From Pseudomonas sp. ICMP 561 (GTDB lineage: Bacteria; Pseudomonadota; Gammaproteobacteria; Pseudomonadales; Pseudomonadaceae): a stretch of 64,000 nucleotides of DNA. Position 1 is the first letter of the stretch. Each line of letters begins with the position of its first letter. Of the stretch, positions 1 through 9,380 are shown piece by piece. The stretch is from assembly GCF_002699985.1 (NCBI RefSeq), contig NZ_LKBT01000002.1, positions 186,001-250,000 on the forward strand, read 5' to 3'. The translations under genes were made by a program, and so were the position numbers. The notes beneath the pieces are model-generated. The model did no database searches. It was not told the DNA's origin and saw only the letters and a program-made list of their open reading frames with translations.

Positions 1-1072
1 CGGCGGCTATACCGTAGCCCGCGATCTGGTTCTCAAGGCCATTGAAAACGGCAAGCACGTAGTCACTGCCAACAAAGCGCTGATTGCCGTGCACGGTAAC
101 GAAATTTTCGCCAAGGCGCGTGAGAAGGGCGTGATCGTAGCGTTTGAAGCTGCGGTTGCCGGCGGTATCCCGGTCATCAAGGCAATTCGTGAAGGTCTGT
201 CGGCCAACCGCATCAACTGGGTTGCCGGGATCATCAACGGCACAGGTAACTTCATCCTGACCGAAATGCGCGAAAAAGGCCGTACCTTCCCTGACGTTCT
301 GGCTGAAGCTCAGGCGCTGGGTTATGCCGAAGCCGACCCGACGTTCGATGTCGAAGGTATTGATGCTGCACACAAGCTGACCATTCTGGCGTCCATTGCC
401 TTTGGTATCCCGCTGCAGTTCGACAAGGCCTACACCGAAGGCATTACCAAACTGACCACTGCTGACGTGAATTACGCCGAAGCGCTGGGTTATCGCATCA
501 AGCATCTGGGCGTCGCGCGCAGTACAGCTGCCGGTATCGAACTGCGGGTACACCCGACGTTGATTCCTGCTGATCGACTGATCGCCAACGTTAACGGCGT
601 GATGAACGCGGTCATGGTCAATGGCGACGCTGCGGGCTCGACGCTGTTCTACGGCGCGGGTGCTGGTATGGAGCCTACCGCTTCGTCGGTGGTTGCCGAT
701 CTGGTCGACGTGGTGCGTGCGATGACGTCCGATCCGGAAAATCGCGTGCCGCATCTGGCGTTCCAGCCCGACTCGCTGTCTGCTCATCCGATTCTGCCGA
801 TTGAAGCCTGCGAAAGCGCGTACTACCTGCGCATTCAGGCCAAGGATCATCCGGGCGTGCTGGCTCAGGTGGCAAGCATTCTGTCGGAGCGCGGGATTAA
901 CATTGAGTCGATCATGCAGAAGGAAGTCGAAGAACATGACGGCCTGGTGCCGATGATTCTGTTGACCCATCGTGTGGTGGAACAGCGCATGAATGACGCC
1001 ATTGAGGCCCTGGAAGCCTTGCAGGACGTGGTTGGCCCGGTAGTCCGGATCCGCGTCGAACATCTCAATTAA
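1..1072 (+). CDS. hom: Homoserine dehydrogenase, 3' part (5' end outside window)
   Basis: The frame is open from base 2, so the gene starts upstream; about 356 residues are present. It makes homoserine from aspartate semialdehyde with NAD(P)H, the branch point to threonine and methionine. Visible landmarks are VVTANKALIA near the start, the homoserine dehydrogenase core with GTGNFILTEM and ADPTFDVEGIDAAHKL (substrate loop with Asp/Glu and a catalytic Lys), and a C-terminal ACT domain in the last ~80 residues (YYLRIQAKDHPGVLAQVAS), the usual allosteric threonine sensor. It is followed in the same direction by thrC after 106 bases, so the two are probably co-transcribed. No aspartokinase domain lies in the visible part. 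Identification is firm; the N-terminal NAD-binding region cannot be judged. Confidence 0.95.
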   Translation, partial: GGYTVARDLVLKAIENGKHVVTANKALIAVHGNEIFAKAREKGVIVAFEAAVAGGIPVIKAIREGLSANRINWVAGIINGTGNFILTEMREKGRTFPDVLAEAQALGYAEADPTFDVEGIDAAHKLTILASIAFGIPLQFDKAYTEGITKLTTADVNYAEALGYRIKHLGVARSTAAGIELRVHPTLIPADRLIANVNGVMNAVMVNGDAAGSTLFYGAGAGMEPTASSVVADLVDVVRAMTSDPENRVPHLAFQPDSLSAHPILPIEACESAYYLRIQAKDHPGVLAQVASILSERGINIESIMQKEVEEHDGLVPMILLTHRVVEQRMNDAIEALEALQDVVGPVVRIRVEHLN

Positions 1073-1078
1073 ACACAG

Positions 1079-1158
1079 CGGCAAGGTACAAGCTACAAGC
1101 GGCAAGTGAAAGCGGACTGCTTTTGATTTGCAGCTTGCAGCTTGAAACTTGAAGCTCA
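1079..1158. repeat. Short AAGCT/CTTGCAG-type repeat region between hom and thrC
   Basis: The gap holds imperfect tandem copies of the words AAGCTACAAG, CGGCAAG and, on the other side, CTTGCAGCTTG and AACTTGAAGCT, so the two halves can pair imperfectly. Such AAGCTGCAAG-type repeats are common between Pseudomonas genes. No T-run follows, so it is not an obvious terminator; it could stabilise the hom 3' end. Confidence 0.45.
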
Positions 1159-1178
1159 AACCGAAGGTTTGAAATCTT

Positions 1179-2588
1179 ATGCGCTACATCAGTACTCGCG
1201 GCCAGGCGCCGGCCCTGAATTTCGAAGACGTGTTGCTGACTGGTCTGGCCAGCGACGGCGGCTTGTACGTGCCGGAAAACCTGCCTCGCTTTACCCAGGA
1301 GGAAATCGCTTCCTGGGCTGGGCTGCCTTATCACGAACTGGCCTTCCGGGTGATGCGCCCGTTTGTGGCCGGCAGCATTCCGGATGCGGATTTCAAAAAA
1401 ATCCTTGAAGAAACCTACGCCGTATTTGCCCACAGCTCGGTTGCGCCATTGCGTCAGTTGAATGGCAATGAGTGGGTTCTGGAACTGTTCCACGGGCCGA
1501 CCCTGGCCTTCAAGGACTTCGCATTGCAATTGCTGGGTCGTCTGCTGGATTACGTGCTGGCCAAGCGTGGCGAGCGTGTAGTGATCATCGGTGCAACCTC
1601 CGGCGACACCGGTTCTGCAGCCATTGAAGGCTGCCGCAAGTGCGATAACGTCGATATCTTCATCCTGCATCCGCACAACCGGGTATCGGATGTTCAGCGT
1701 CGGCAGATGACGACGATCTTTGGTGACAACATTCACAACATCGCTGTGGAAGGCAACTTCGACGATTGCCAGGAAATGGTCAAGAACAGCTTTGCTGATC
1801 AGAGTTTCCTCAAGGGCACACGTCTGGTCGCGGTCAACTCGATCAACTGGGCGCGGATCATGGCTCAGATCGTCTACTACTTTCACGCTTCGCTGCAGCT
1901 TGGCGGCCCGGCGCGTTCGGTATCGTTCTCGGTACCTACCGGCAACTTCGGTGATATTTTCGCCGGTTACCTTGCTCGCAACATGGGGCTGCCGATCAAT
2001 CAGTTGATCGTCGCCACCAACCGCAACGACATTCTGCACCGCTTCATGAGCGGCAATCAGTATGTAAAAGAGACCTTGTACGCGACCCTGTCGCCATCGA
2101 TGGACATCATGGTCTCGTCGAACTTCGAGCGTCTGCTGTTCGATATGCATGGTCGTAACGGTGCCACGCTCGCCGGTCTGATGGACAGCTTCAAACAAGG
2201 CGGTGGTTTCAGCGTCGACGAAGAACGCTGGACCGAAACCCGCAAGCTGTTTGACTCCCTGGCTGTCAGCGACGCTGAAACCTGCGAGACCATTGCGGAT
2301 GTTTTTGCGAAGACCGGCGAGGTGCTGGACCCACATACCGCGATCGGTGTGAAGGCCGCTCGGGCCTGCCGTCGCAGCCTGGATACGCCGATGGTGATCC
2401 TTGGCACGGCACATCCGGTCAAATTCCCGGAAGCAGTGGAGAAAGCGGGTGTAGGAAAAGCGCTAGAGCTACCTGCACATTTGTCTGATTTGTTCGAGCG
2501 GGACGAACGCTGCACGGTTTTGCCTAATGACCTGAAAGCCATACAGGCCTTCGTTAGCCAGCATGGCAACCGGGGTAAACCGCTCTAA
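1179..2588 (+). CDS. thrC: Threonine synthase
   Basis: PLP enzyme of 469 residues that converts O-phosphohomoserine to threonine, the last step of the pathway. The N-terminus (MRYISTRG, then FEDVLLTGLASDGGLYVPE) is typical of the family. The PLP lysine is K112 in GPTLAFKDFALQ. ATSGDTGSAAIEG and the later SVPTGNFGDIFAGY are the phosphate- and cofactor-binding glycine loops. Length and collinearity match bacterial class ThrC with the long N-terminal extension. It lies directly downstream of hom and ends just before a GC-rich hairpin. Identification is secure. Confidence 0.97.
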   Translation: MRYISTRGQAPALNFEDVLLTGLASDGGLYVPENLPRFTQEEIASWAGLPYHELAFRVMRPFVAGSIPDADFKKILEETYAVFAHSSVAPLRQLNGNEWVLELFHGPTLAFKDFALQLLGRLLDYVLAKRGERVVIIGATSGDTGSAAIEGCRKCDNVDIFILHPHNRVSDVQRRQMTTIFGDNIHNIAVEGNFDDCQEMVKNSFADQSFLKGTRLVAVNSINWARIMAQIVYYFHASLQLGGPARSVSFSVPTGNFGDIFAGYLARNMGLPINQLIVATNRNDILHRFMSGNQYVKETLYATLSPSMDIMVSSNFERLLFDMHGRNGATLAGLMDSFKQGGGFSVDEERWTETRKLFDSLAVSDAETCETIADVFAKTGEVLDPHTAIGVKAARACRRSLDTPMVILGTAHPVKFPEAVEKAGVGKALELPAHLSDLFERDERCTVLPNDLKAIQAFVSQHGNRGKPL

Positions 2589-2610
2589 CGGTATATCCGT
2601 GTAACAACTT

Positions 2611-2636
2611 AAGGCCCGCCCCCCAGCGGGCCTTCT
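2611..2636 (+). terminator. Rho-independent-like terminator after thrC
   Basis: A 9-bp perfect stem (AAGGCCCGC at 2611 with GCGGGCCTT at 2626) around a short C-rich loop begins 22 bases after the thrC stop. The T-run is weak (CTCATTTC), so termination may be partial. Confidence 0.7.
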
Positions 2637-2692
2637 CATTTCTGCATGCCACACTTCGGGAGTTTTAGACACTTACGGATGAGTTAGTCGCT

Positions 2693-5044
2693 GTGAAAAT
2701 TGCAAGCAAAGCGGGCGTCTTCGAGGGCAAGAACCTCGCTCCCATAAAAAGCACACTGGGTGTGCTGTCACTATTACTGGCTGTGTTTTTCATTCAGCCA
2801 AGCCATGCTGAACGGAGTCTTTCGTTCAGCCTTGTCGCGCCGTTCATAGCTCTGGAGCCTCTGGAATTATCTGCCTCGGATCGTGAATGGCTTGATGACC
2901 GACCCGCGTTACGCGTCGGGGTTGTTACGGTCGATTATGAGCCTGTGGATATCACCAGCGATCGCAACCGGTATCAAGGCATCAGTGCCGATTATCTGAG
3001 TCTGGTCGGCAGCAAGCTGAATGTGCGAATGCAGGTGCGCGGCTTCCCGAGGCCGGAAGGGGCAATCAATGCCCTGCGAGAGGGAACCATCGACATTATT
3101 GCCACTGCCAATAACTTTGAGCGCGGTTATAACGACTTGCGTTTATCTGCTGGCTATATGGCTGATCGCTCTGTCGTGGTCGGTCGTAACGTCGGGCGAG
3201 AACTGACCGAGGAGCTCAAAGGTGCCAAAGTGGTGGTTCTGGACGGCTATCAGGATCTGCTGGCCGTAAGAGCCGCTTACCCTCAAAGTGAAATCATCAT
3301 TGCCCCGAGTCTGTTCAGCGCCATGGAAGCTGTGAGTCATGGAGAAGCCGACGCCTTCATAGGAAGCGACGTTATTGTCCGCTCCTATATGGCATTGCGG
3401 CCGTATATGGGATTGCAGGTTCACTTCAACAGCCTGTTACCTCAGGACAGCTTTTCATTTGCCGTGCACTCGGACCAGTCGCAGTTACTGTCCCTGATCG
3501 ACACTGCGCTGGCTAGTCTGGGGTCTTCGATTACCCGGGAGATACTGGGACGCTGGACTCTGGGGCTGGGCGCTAACGCCAGCAGTCAGCGAATCGCGCT
3601 AAGTCGTGCAGAAAGACGCTGGATCGGCAGGCACCCGGTGGTCACAGTTGCTTCTCAGCAGCATCCACCGTACGTCTACCGGGACAAGAATGGGCAGTGG
3701 GTCGGACTTAATGTCGATATATTGAATCGAATATCGCGCATCACCGGTCTGCGGTTCAGGCATGAAGAAGCCTCGAATATTGAGCAGACTTTCAACCTCC
3801 TGCGTAGCGGTCAGGCCCAGATGAACACGACGCTTGCAGAGAATGCAGAGCGTCGGGAGATGCTCGATTTCAGCTATTCATTTGGCGGTAACAGCTGGGT
3901 ATTTGTATTGCGCGCGGGAGAGGCTTCTCTGCATTCACTGCGAGACCTGGCCGGGCGCACTCTGGCGTTGCCTGCCAGACATGCTCTGGAAGGCATCATA
4001 AGGCGCGAGCATCCGCGTATAGATTTAATCCTTACGGCCAACTATGAAGAAGCTCGCCAACTGGTCGCTTCCGGGGGGGCTGTGGCGACTATTCAGAACG
4101 AGGCAGGAGCTTATCTGGATCCGCGAGGCGTGCTGAAAGTTGGTCGCAGTGTGGAGGGATGGTGGTCGCCTGACCGAATGTCTGTCATCAAGTCTCAGCC
4201 AGAGCTGCTCAGTATTCTCAATAAGGCGCTGGAAGAGTTTCCGGTCAGCGAAATGCGCGCCATCCGCACAAAGTGGATGGCGTCTGCTGTGCAGCAAACC
4301 AGTCTGTTAAGTTGGATTCCCGGCTGGGTCTATTGGGGACTCAGTATCGCCCTATCGCTGGGGCTGGTTTCGCTGATCTGGAATAGCCGTCTCAAGGCTC
4401 AGATCCATCAGCGTCTCAAGGCCGAAGAGGCACTCAATGACCAATTGGTCTTCAAGCACGCGCTGTTTGATGGAATACCCAACCCGGTCTATGTCAGGGA
4501 CCTGAAAGGGCGATTGATTTCCTGTAATCGAAGTTATGAAGAGAATCTGGGCATCAGCTTCGAGCAGATGAATGGTCGGCGCTTGATTGACGTGGAGCTG
4601 ATACCTAAAGAGACAGCGGAGCAATTGCACGGGGATTACATCAAACTGCTGGAAACGCGCCAGCCCATTTTCGCTGACCGCAGTATGCAACTGGGGGATA
4701 AACAGATTGATGCCTTGCACTGGACGGTGCCTTTCTATCGCGCTGATGGCGAGGTTCAGGGATTGCTGGGTGGCTGGATCGACATCAGCGAACGCAAACG
4801 ACTGGAAACGCAACTGTATGAAGCCAAGGAACAAGCGGGCGCAGTCAATGATGCCAAAAAACTTTTCATGAAGGATGTCGGTCATGAGATGCGCAGAAAT
4901 CTGGAAGTGATTGTCGGCTTTTTGGAGTTGGAGCTAGAGGAGGCTCTGCATAAGGGGCAGACGCCGTCCAGCTCGGTGGAAGTGGCTCTTGTTTCAGCCC
5001 GGTCGGTTCTCGACATGATCGACGTTAGCGACGAGGCGGCGTGA
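2693..5044 (+). CDS. BvgS-like sensor with two periplasmic solute-binding domains and PAS, no kinase core
   Basis: 783 residues from a GTG start. Order: signal peptide (to about residue 39, cleavage after SHA), first SBP_bac_3/Venus-flytrap domain (~70-290), second (~305-525, opening HPVVTVASQQHPPYVY), a transmembrane segment (~545-565), a PAS domain (~580-700, ending GGWIDISERKRLE), then a HisKA-like helix with the H-box GHEMRRNLEV. The protein stops about 50 residues after that histidine, so the ATPase, receiver and HPt domains of BvgS/EvgS-type hybrids are absent. The H-box lacks the usual Thr-Pro after HExR. It may be a ligand-sensing remnant, or it may work with another kinase. No downstream remnant of the kinase was recognised. 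Domain identification is good; the function is inferred. Confidence 0.8.
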   Translation: MKIASKAGVFEGKNLAPIKSTLGVLSLLLAVFFIQPSHAERSLSFSLVAPFIALEPLELSASDREWLDDRPALRVGVVTVDYEPVDITSDRNRYQGISADYLSLVGSKLNVRMQVRGFPRPEGAINALREGTIDIIATANNFERGYNDLRLSAGYMADRSVVVGRNVGRELTEELKGAKVVVLDGYQDLLAVRAAYPQSEIIIAPSLFSAMEAVSHGEADAFIGSDVIVRSYMALRPYMGLQVHFNSLLPQDSFSFAVHSDQSQLLSLIDTALASLGSSITREILGRWTLGLGANASSQRIALSRAERRWIGRHPVVTVASQQHPPYVYRDKNGQWVGLNVDILNRISRITGLRFRHEEASNIEQTFNLLRSGQAQMNTTLAENAERREMLDFSYSFGGNSWVFVLRAGEASLHSLRDLAGRTLALPARHALEGIIRREHPRIDLILTANYEEARQLVASGGAVATIQNEAGAYLDPRGVLKVGRSVEGWWSPDRMSVIKSQPELLSILNKALEEFPVSEMRAIRTKWMASAVQQTSLLSWIPGWVYWGLSIALSLGLVSLIWNSRLKAQIHQRLKAEEALNDQLVFKHALFDGIPNPVYVRDLKGRLISCNRSYEENLGISFEQMNGRRLIDVELIPKETAEQLHGDYIKLLETRQPIFADRSMQLGDKQIDALHWTVPFYRADGEVQGLLGGWIDISERKRLETQLYEAKEQAGAVNDAKKLFMKDVGHEMRRNLEVIVGFLELELEEALHKGQTPSSSVEVALVSARSVLDMIDVSDEAA

Positions 5045-5210
5045 TGCGCAATCACTCGATATCGTGCTCAGTACCGGTCGATGGTTTTTTCTCTGTCATG
5101 TTCGGCAGGCATGCTCGAACGGTGACATCGTTAAACCATCGAAACTTTCCAGCGATGCCGATGGTCATTGATAAGCACCTTTGCATTCAAATTGTTGAGT
5201 GGTGATCCGG

Positions 5211-5507
5211 ATGGAAAATATCAGCTTACTGCTAAGTGAAGCGCTGGCACCTTACCAGGCCGACCTTGGGCCTGTTGGACCATTGGGTGAGCGCCTGGTG
5301 TCTATCAAGGATGCAGCCGGTGCAGTAGTAATCGAGCGCACATTCACCGCAGCGCATCTGTGTGACAAACGCCAGCTGACGGATGTAGTTGATGGTTTGC
5401 GTCGTGATTTGATGGTGGCCGAAGGGCGCATCGAGCCTTGCGTGATTGCGGCAATGCGCAACGCAGCCTTGGGTCGTCCGTTCATCCCGGCGCCGGGCTT
5501 TGTTTGA
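5211..5507 (+). CDS. DUF3509-type small protein
   Basis: A 98-residue soluble protein (start at ATG 5211; two in-frame GTG codons at 5199 and 5202 are alternatives, with GAG at 5196 as a weak ribosome site). It resembles the DUF3509 family, small proteins largely restricted to Pseudomonas and of unknown function. It has no signal peptide or membrane segment. It is transcribed alone, 166 bases after the sensor, and is followed by a hairpin region and a strong terminator at 5619. The family call rests on memory of the pattern, so it is moderate. Confidence 0.6.
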   Translation: MENISLLLSEALAPYQADLGPVGPLGERLVSIKDAAGAVVIERTFTAAHLCDKRQLTDVVDGLRRDLMVAEGRIEPCVIAAMRNAALGRPFIPAPGFV

Positions 5508-5593
5508 AGTGATCTGGAACCTTACGGTCCATTAGTGCTCTGACTCTTTACGGCAGGTTCAGACACTGTGCTCCGGTGGCTCAACCTGTTCGT

Positions 5594-5658
5594 ACTGGTC
5601 CCGAATGGACCACGGTTTACCCCGAGTAGTCTCCCCGCTGCTCGGGGTTTCTTTTTTT
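5594..5658 (+). terminator. Hairpin followed by a strong intrinsic terminator after the DUF3509 gene
   Basis: ACCCCGAG (5619-5626) pairs with CTCGGGGT (5641-5648) and is followed by TTCTTTTTTT. Just upstream a second small stem, TGGTCC with GGACCA (about 5596-5611), is present. Together they form a plausible 3' end for the DUF3509 transcript, or for a short RNA. Confidence 0.8.
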
Positions 5659-5678
5659 CAAGCCTGCGCAATTCCGTT

Positions 5679-6569
5679 TTACATGCCCGGCTTCTCGAAA
5701 AACGTTTTGGCGTCTTCCAGATATTCCTCGCGTTTTGAGGGCGGTAGCCACTGCGCATAGAATCCCACCAGCTTCGTCTCGCGCAGTATCCGCATCTCGC
5801 GATTGATGATCTCCATGGCTTGCCGACCCTGCACTGTGTTCGAGCAGCCTATATGCGTGAACTGGTATTTGGGAGCGCCTTTGACCGGCAAGAAGACCAG
5901 ATCCTGTTCGGGTATTCCTTGCTGGCGTGCTTGATACAGCGCTTCCGGCCAATAGCTGATCAGACCTTGCAAGCGTCCCAGTCGCTCCATTTGCAATAAA
6001 CTGCCAACGGCATCGCCGCCGTAATGCATGCTCAATTCGTCGTCCGCAACCTTGCTCAGAATCTGATCAATGACCAGTCCATAGCTGCGCTCGGCAACCA
6101 CGCCTATCTTCACGATCTTGCTTTTCAGCACGGCATCCAGATCGACCACGCCGCGATCCACATACGGAGTGAACTGGGCCATGTCCTGCTGGCGCACAAT
6201 CAAACCGTTGCTGAATGCCGCAAAAGTCGGGATCGAAAATACAATGCTTTTGGCCCGTTCCTGCGTCCACAGTAAGGTGGGGTCGCACGCAAACACGCCC
6301 TCCTTGAGCATTTGCATCCCGCGTGCACGGTTCACGCGCATCAGCAGATGGTCATATTCAGGCATCCGGGCGATGAGTAAAGGCATCAGTCTGTCGACAG
6401 CGCCTTTTCCTTCATCAGGGCCGGAAAAAATCGTCGAAGGAGGCAAGTCCCTTAGCAGCCATATCAGCGTGTCCTTTGCATGGCTGAAGCGTGGCAGAGC
6501 CATGAGACTCAGCAGGGCGAGGCAGATGACCAGTGTCGGTCTGGCGGGATGCGAGTTGCGATAAGGCAT
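5679..6569 (-). CDS. Periplasmic solute-binding-like protein (TIGR02285-type)
   Basis: 296 residues with a clear signal peptide (hydrophobic stretch then FSHAKD, cleavage after about residue 31). The mature part begins with TLIWLLRDLPPSTIF and resembles the TIGR02285/SBP_bac_3-like family of periplasmic proteins, which share the fold of amino-acid-binding proteins but usually have no adjacent ABC transporter. None is seen here. It is convergent with the DUF3509 gene, and the terminator at 5619-5658 lies between them. Ligand and role are unknown. It lies close to a sensor with two domains of the same broad fold (2693-5044), which may be coincidence. Confidence 0.65.
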   Translation of the reverse strand: MPYRNSHPARPTLVICLALLSLMALPRFSHAKDTLIWLLRDLPPSTIFSGPDEGKGAVDRLMPLLIARMPEYDHLLMRVNRARGMQMLKEGVFACDPTLLWTQERAKSIVFSIPTFAAFSNGLIVRQQDMAQFTPYVDRGVVDLDAVLKSKIVKIGVVAERSYGLVIDQILSKVADDELSMHYGGDAVGSLLQMERLGRLQGLISYWPEALYQARQQGIPEQDLVFLPVKGAPKYQFTHIGCSNTVQGRQAMEIINREMRILRETKLVGFYAQWLPPSKREEYLEDAKTFFEKPGM

Positions 6570-6846
6570 CGCGGATGTCGTCCCCGGGAAATGGCTGGAG
6601 TATAGGCGTCAGATGACGCGCAGGAGAATAGACGCTCCAGGTCGAGCGTGCCGCGCAGTATCACTCATAACCCGTCGCCAGGAATATCGGGCTTTGCCTG
6701 ACCCCCCTTAAGGGTATTTGTCACTGTGCAAACCGCTCCGGATCATCAACCACTGCAGACATCACAGCCAATCGGCTGGAGCAGGTCGTTCAATGGGGCT
6801 GCTTCGGGTAGACTTGCCGCCTTTCCCCGTATCTAGAAGCCCGTTC

Positions 6847-7389
6847 ATGGCCCAGCCGTCCACGACATACAAATTCGAACTCAACCTTACCGATCTTGAT
6901 CGTGGGGTTTACGAAACCGTCAAACAGACCATTGCCCGTCACCCTTCGGAAACCGAGGAGCGTATGACCGTGCGCCTGCTGGCTTATGCCTTCTGGTACA
7001 ACGAGCAGCTGTCTTTTGGTCGTGGCCTTTCGGATGTGGATGAGCCTGCGCTGTGGGAAAAAAGTCTTGATGACCGCGTCCTGCACTGGATCGAAGTTGG
7101 CCAGCCTGACTCTGATCGCCTGACATGGTGTTCGCGCCGTACCGAACGTACCAGTCTGCTGGCCTATGGCAGCCTGCGCGTGTGGGAAGGGAAGGTTATT
7201 CCGGCTATCAAGAACCTGAAAAACGTCAACGTCGCCGCTGTTCCGCAAGAAGTGCTCGAGGTGCTGGCCAAGGACATGCCGCGGGTCATCAAGTGGGATG
7301 TGATGATCAGCGAAGGGACCATATTCGTCACGGATGATCGTGGTCAGCATGAAGTCCAGCTGCAATGGCTTACCGGCGAGCGCGGCTGA
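6847..7389 (+). CDS. yaeQ: YaeQ family protein
   Basis: 180 residues from ATG 6847 (MAQPSTTYKFEL). The open frame extends upstream to 6718, but the family starts here and the extension is not protein-like. Signature stretches are YKFELNLTDLDRGVYE, RMTVRLLAYAFWYNE and WIEVGQPDSDRL. YaeQ proteins have a PD-(D/E)XK-nuclease-like fold by known structure, but no established enzymatic activity; the E. coli member was linked to suppression of rfaH defects. It is a monocistronic gene between the TIGR02285-like gene and recJ, with a REP-type palindrome just downstream. Confidence 0.9.
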   Translation: MAQPSTTYKFELNLTDLDRGVYETVKQTIARHPSETEERMTVRLLAYAFWYNEQLSFGRGLSDVDEPALWEKSLDDRVLHWIEVGQPDSDRLTWCSRRTERTSLLAYGSLRVWEGKVIPAIKNLKNVNVAAVPQEVLEVLAKDMPRVIKWDVMISEGTIFVTDDRGQHEVQLQWLTGERG

Positions 7390-7412
7390 GGTCCTCCAGG
7401 TCTCGACGCCTC

Positions 7413-7503
7413 CTGTAGGAGCGCACGAGCACCGCGAGGCCGCGATAGCGGTTTATCAGACAGACCGCCATCGCTGCCTCGCGGTGTTCGTGAGTTCCTG
7501 CAG
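7413..7503. repeat. REP-type imperfect palindrome
   Basis: CTGTAGGAGC at the left end and TTCCTGCAG at the right end open a long imperfect inverted repeat whose arms include CACCGCGAGG against CCTCGCGGTG and GATAGCGG against CCGCCATCG. It fills the gap between yaeQ and recJ. It belongs to the GTAGGAGC-type REP doublets seen throughout this window. Confidence 0.75.
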
Positions 7504-7563
7504 AAAAGCATTTAAATTCAGTTAGTCAGTTATTTAACGTCTGGTCGGAATCAAAAAAACCGC

Positions 7564-9279
7564 ATGCGCATCGAACCTCGTCTCCTGCCGCAAACCCTGC
7601 CTTTTCTCGGCGATCTGCCGCCGCTGCTGACCCGGCTGTATGCCGCGCGGGGCGTGCTGTCAGAAGCCGAACTCGACAAGAGCCTGGCGCGGTTGATTCC
7701 TTATCAGCAACTCAAGGGGATCGATGCGGCGGTAGACTTGTTGGTCACGGCGCTGAACGAGCGGCAGCGCATCCTTATCGTTGGCGATTTTGATGCTGAT
7801 GGCGCTACAGCAAGCACAGTAGGCGTGTTGGGGCTGAGGCTGCTGGGTGCCGCGCATGTTGATTATCTGGTGCCCAATCGCTTCGAGTACGGTTACGGCC
7901 TGACCCCGGAAATTGTCGCAGTGGCGCTGGAGCGCGAGCCTCAACTGCTGATGACTGTCGATAACGGCATCTCCAGCGTTGAAGGTGTCGCCGCGGCGAA
8001 AGCGGCAGGCCTGCAGGTGCTGGTCACCGATCACCACTTGCCAGGCCACGAACTGCCTGCGGCCGACGCTATCGTCAATCCCAATCAGCCAGGCTGCACG
8101 TTCCCAAGCAAGGCCCTGGCTGGCGTCGGGGTTATTTTCTATGTGTTGATGGCGTTGCGTGCGCGGCTGCGAGACAGTGGCTGGTTCGAGGCTAATCAGC
8201 GCGCACAACCCAACCTGGGCGAATTGCTGGATCTGGTCGCTTTGGGCAGCGTCGCCGACGTGGTGCCGCTGGATACCAATAATCGCATTCTGGTGCATCA
8301 GGGCTTGCTGCGTATACGCGCAGGCCGAGCGCGCCCAGGCCTCAAAGCGATTCTCGAAGTTGCACGTCGCGACCACAAACGCATTACCTCTACCGATCTG
8401 GGGTTTATTCTCGGGCCGCGACTGAACGCGGCGGGGCGTCTGGACGACATGAGTCTGGGTATCGAATGCCTGCTTTGCGAAGACGAAACCCTGGCCCGTG
8501 AAATGGCCGTGCAACTGGATGAGCTGAATCAGGACCGAAAATCCATTGAGCAAGGCATGCAGCGTGAGGCGCTGGCCCAGCTCAAGGACTTGCCGCTGGA
8601 GTCGATGCCGTTCGGTCTTTGCCTGTTCGAACCGGACTGGCATCAAGGCGTGATTGGCATCCTCGCGTCGCGCATGAAAGAGCGTTACCACCGTCCGACC
8701 ATCGCCTTCGCCAGTGCTGGTGAGGGTATGCTCAAGGGGTCGGCTCGCTCAGTACCCGGTTTCCACATTCGTGACGCTTTGGACGCCGTGGCTGCACAGC
8801 ATCCCGAACTGATCAGCAAGTTTGGCGGCCACGCAATGGCGGCGGGATTGTCATTGCCGGAGGAGAACTTCCCGGCGTTCGCCGAAGCTTTCGATGTAGA
8901 AGTGCGGCGCCAGTTGAATGAAGAGGACCTGACCGGCCGTCTGTTGTCTGACGGCGCGTTGGCGGTTGAAGAGTTTCACCTGGAGCTGGCGCGCGCACTG
9001 CGCAACGCAGGTCCGTGGGGTCAGCACTTCCCCGAACCGTTGTTTCACGGTGTCTTCCAATTGGTAGAGCAGCGGGTGGTAGGTGAGCGTCATCTGAAGA
9101 TGGTGCTCAAGAGTGAGTGCGGCAGCGTGAAACTCGATGCCATCGCGTTTGGCGTTGATCGTGATGTCTGGCCGAACCCCAATATCCGTTGGGTCGAGCT
9201 GGCCTACAAACTGGACCTCAACGAGTTTCGCGGCAATGAAACCGTCCAGCTCATGGTCGCGCACATCGCGCCACGCTAG
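7564..9279 (+). CDS. recJ: Single-stranded-DNA-specific exonuclease RecJ
   Basis: 571 residues, the usual length for bacterial RecJ. It degrades single-stranded DNA 5' to 3' in recombination and mismatch/base repair. The DHH-family metal motifs are all visible: DFDAD (75-79), DNGIS (~133-137) and DHH (156-158), then the DLVALGSVADVVPL stretch and a DHHA1 domain with GPRLNAAGRLDDM and SKFGGHAMAAG. A C-terminal OB-like domain follows. Start ATG 7564. No other gene is coupled to it. Confidence 0.96.
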   Translation: MRIEPRLLPQTLPFLGDLPPLLTRLYAARGVLSEAELDKSLARLIPYQQLKGIDAAVDLLVTALNERQRILIVGDFDADGATASTVGVLGLRLLGAAHVDYLVPNRFEYGYGLTPEIVAVALEREPQLLMTVDNGISSVEGVAAAKAAGLQVLVTDHHLPGHELPAADAIVNPNQPGCTFPSKALAGVGVIFYVLMALRARLRDSGWFEANQRAQPNLGELLDLVALGSVADVVPLDTNNRILVHQGLLRIRAGRARPGLKAILEVARRDHKRITSTDLGFILGPRLNAAGRLDDMSLGIECLLCEDETLAREMAVQLDELNQDRKSIEQGMQREALAQLKDLPLESMPFGLCLFEPDWHQGVIGILASRMKERYHRPTIAFASAGEGMLKGSARSVPGFHIRDALDAVAAQHPELISKFGGHAMAAGLSLPEENFPAFAEAFDVEVRRQLNEEDLTGRLLSDGALAVEEFHLELARALRNAGPWGQHFPEPLFHGVFQLVEQRVVGERHLKMVLKSECGSVKLDAIAFGVDRDVWPNPNIRWVELAYKLDLNEFRGNETVQLMVAHIAPR

Positions 9280-9380
9280 CGCACATAGCAGGAACCCTCA
9301 AAGCTATTGGGTTGTCGACTAGGCTTCAGGCACGTTTTTTATCACGTGCCCTGCTGCCTATTACAGCCTGAGAGGTTCCC

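Noticed and set aside
1065..2414. Long minus-strand open frame opposite thrC
   Set aside because: It is the antisense shadow of thrC, with no ribosome site and no recognisable domain.
6718..6846. N-terminal extension of yaeQ
   Set aside because: The family start is at 6847, and the extension has no protein-like character.
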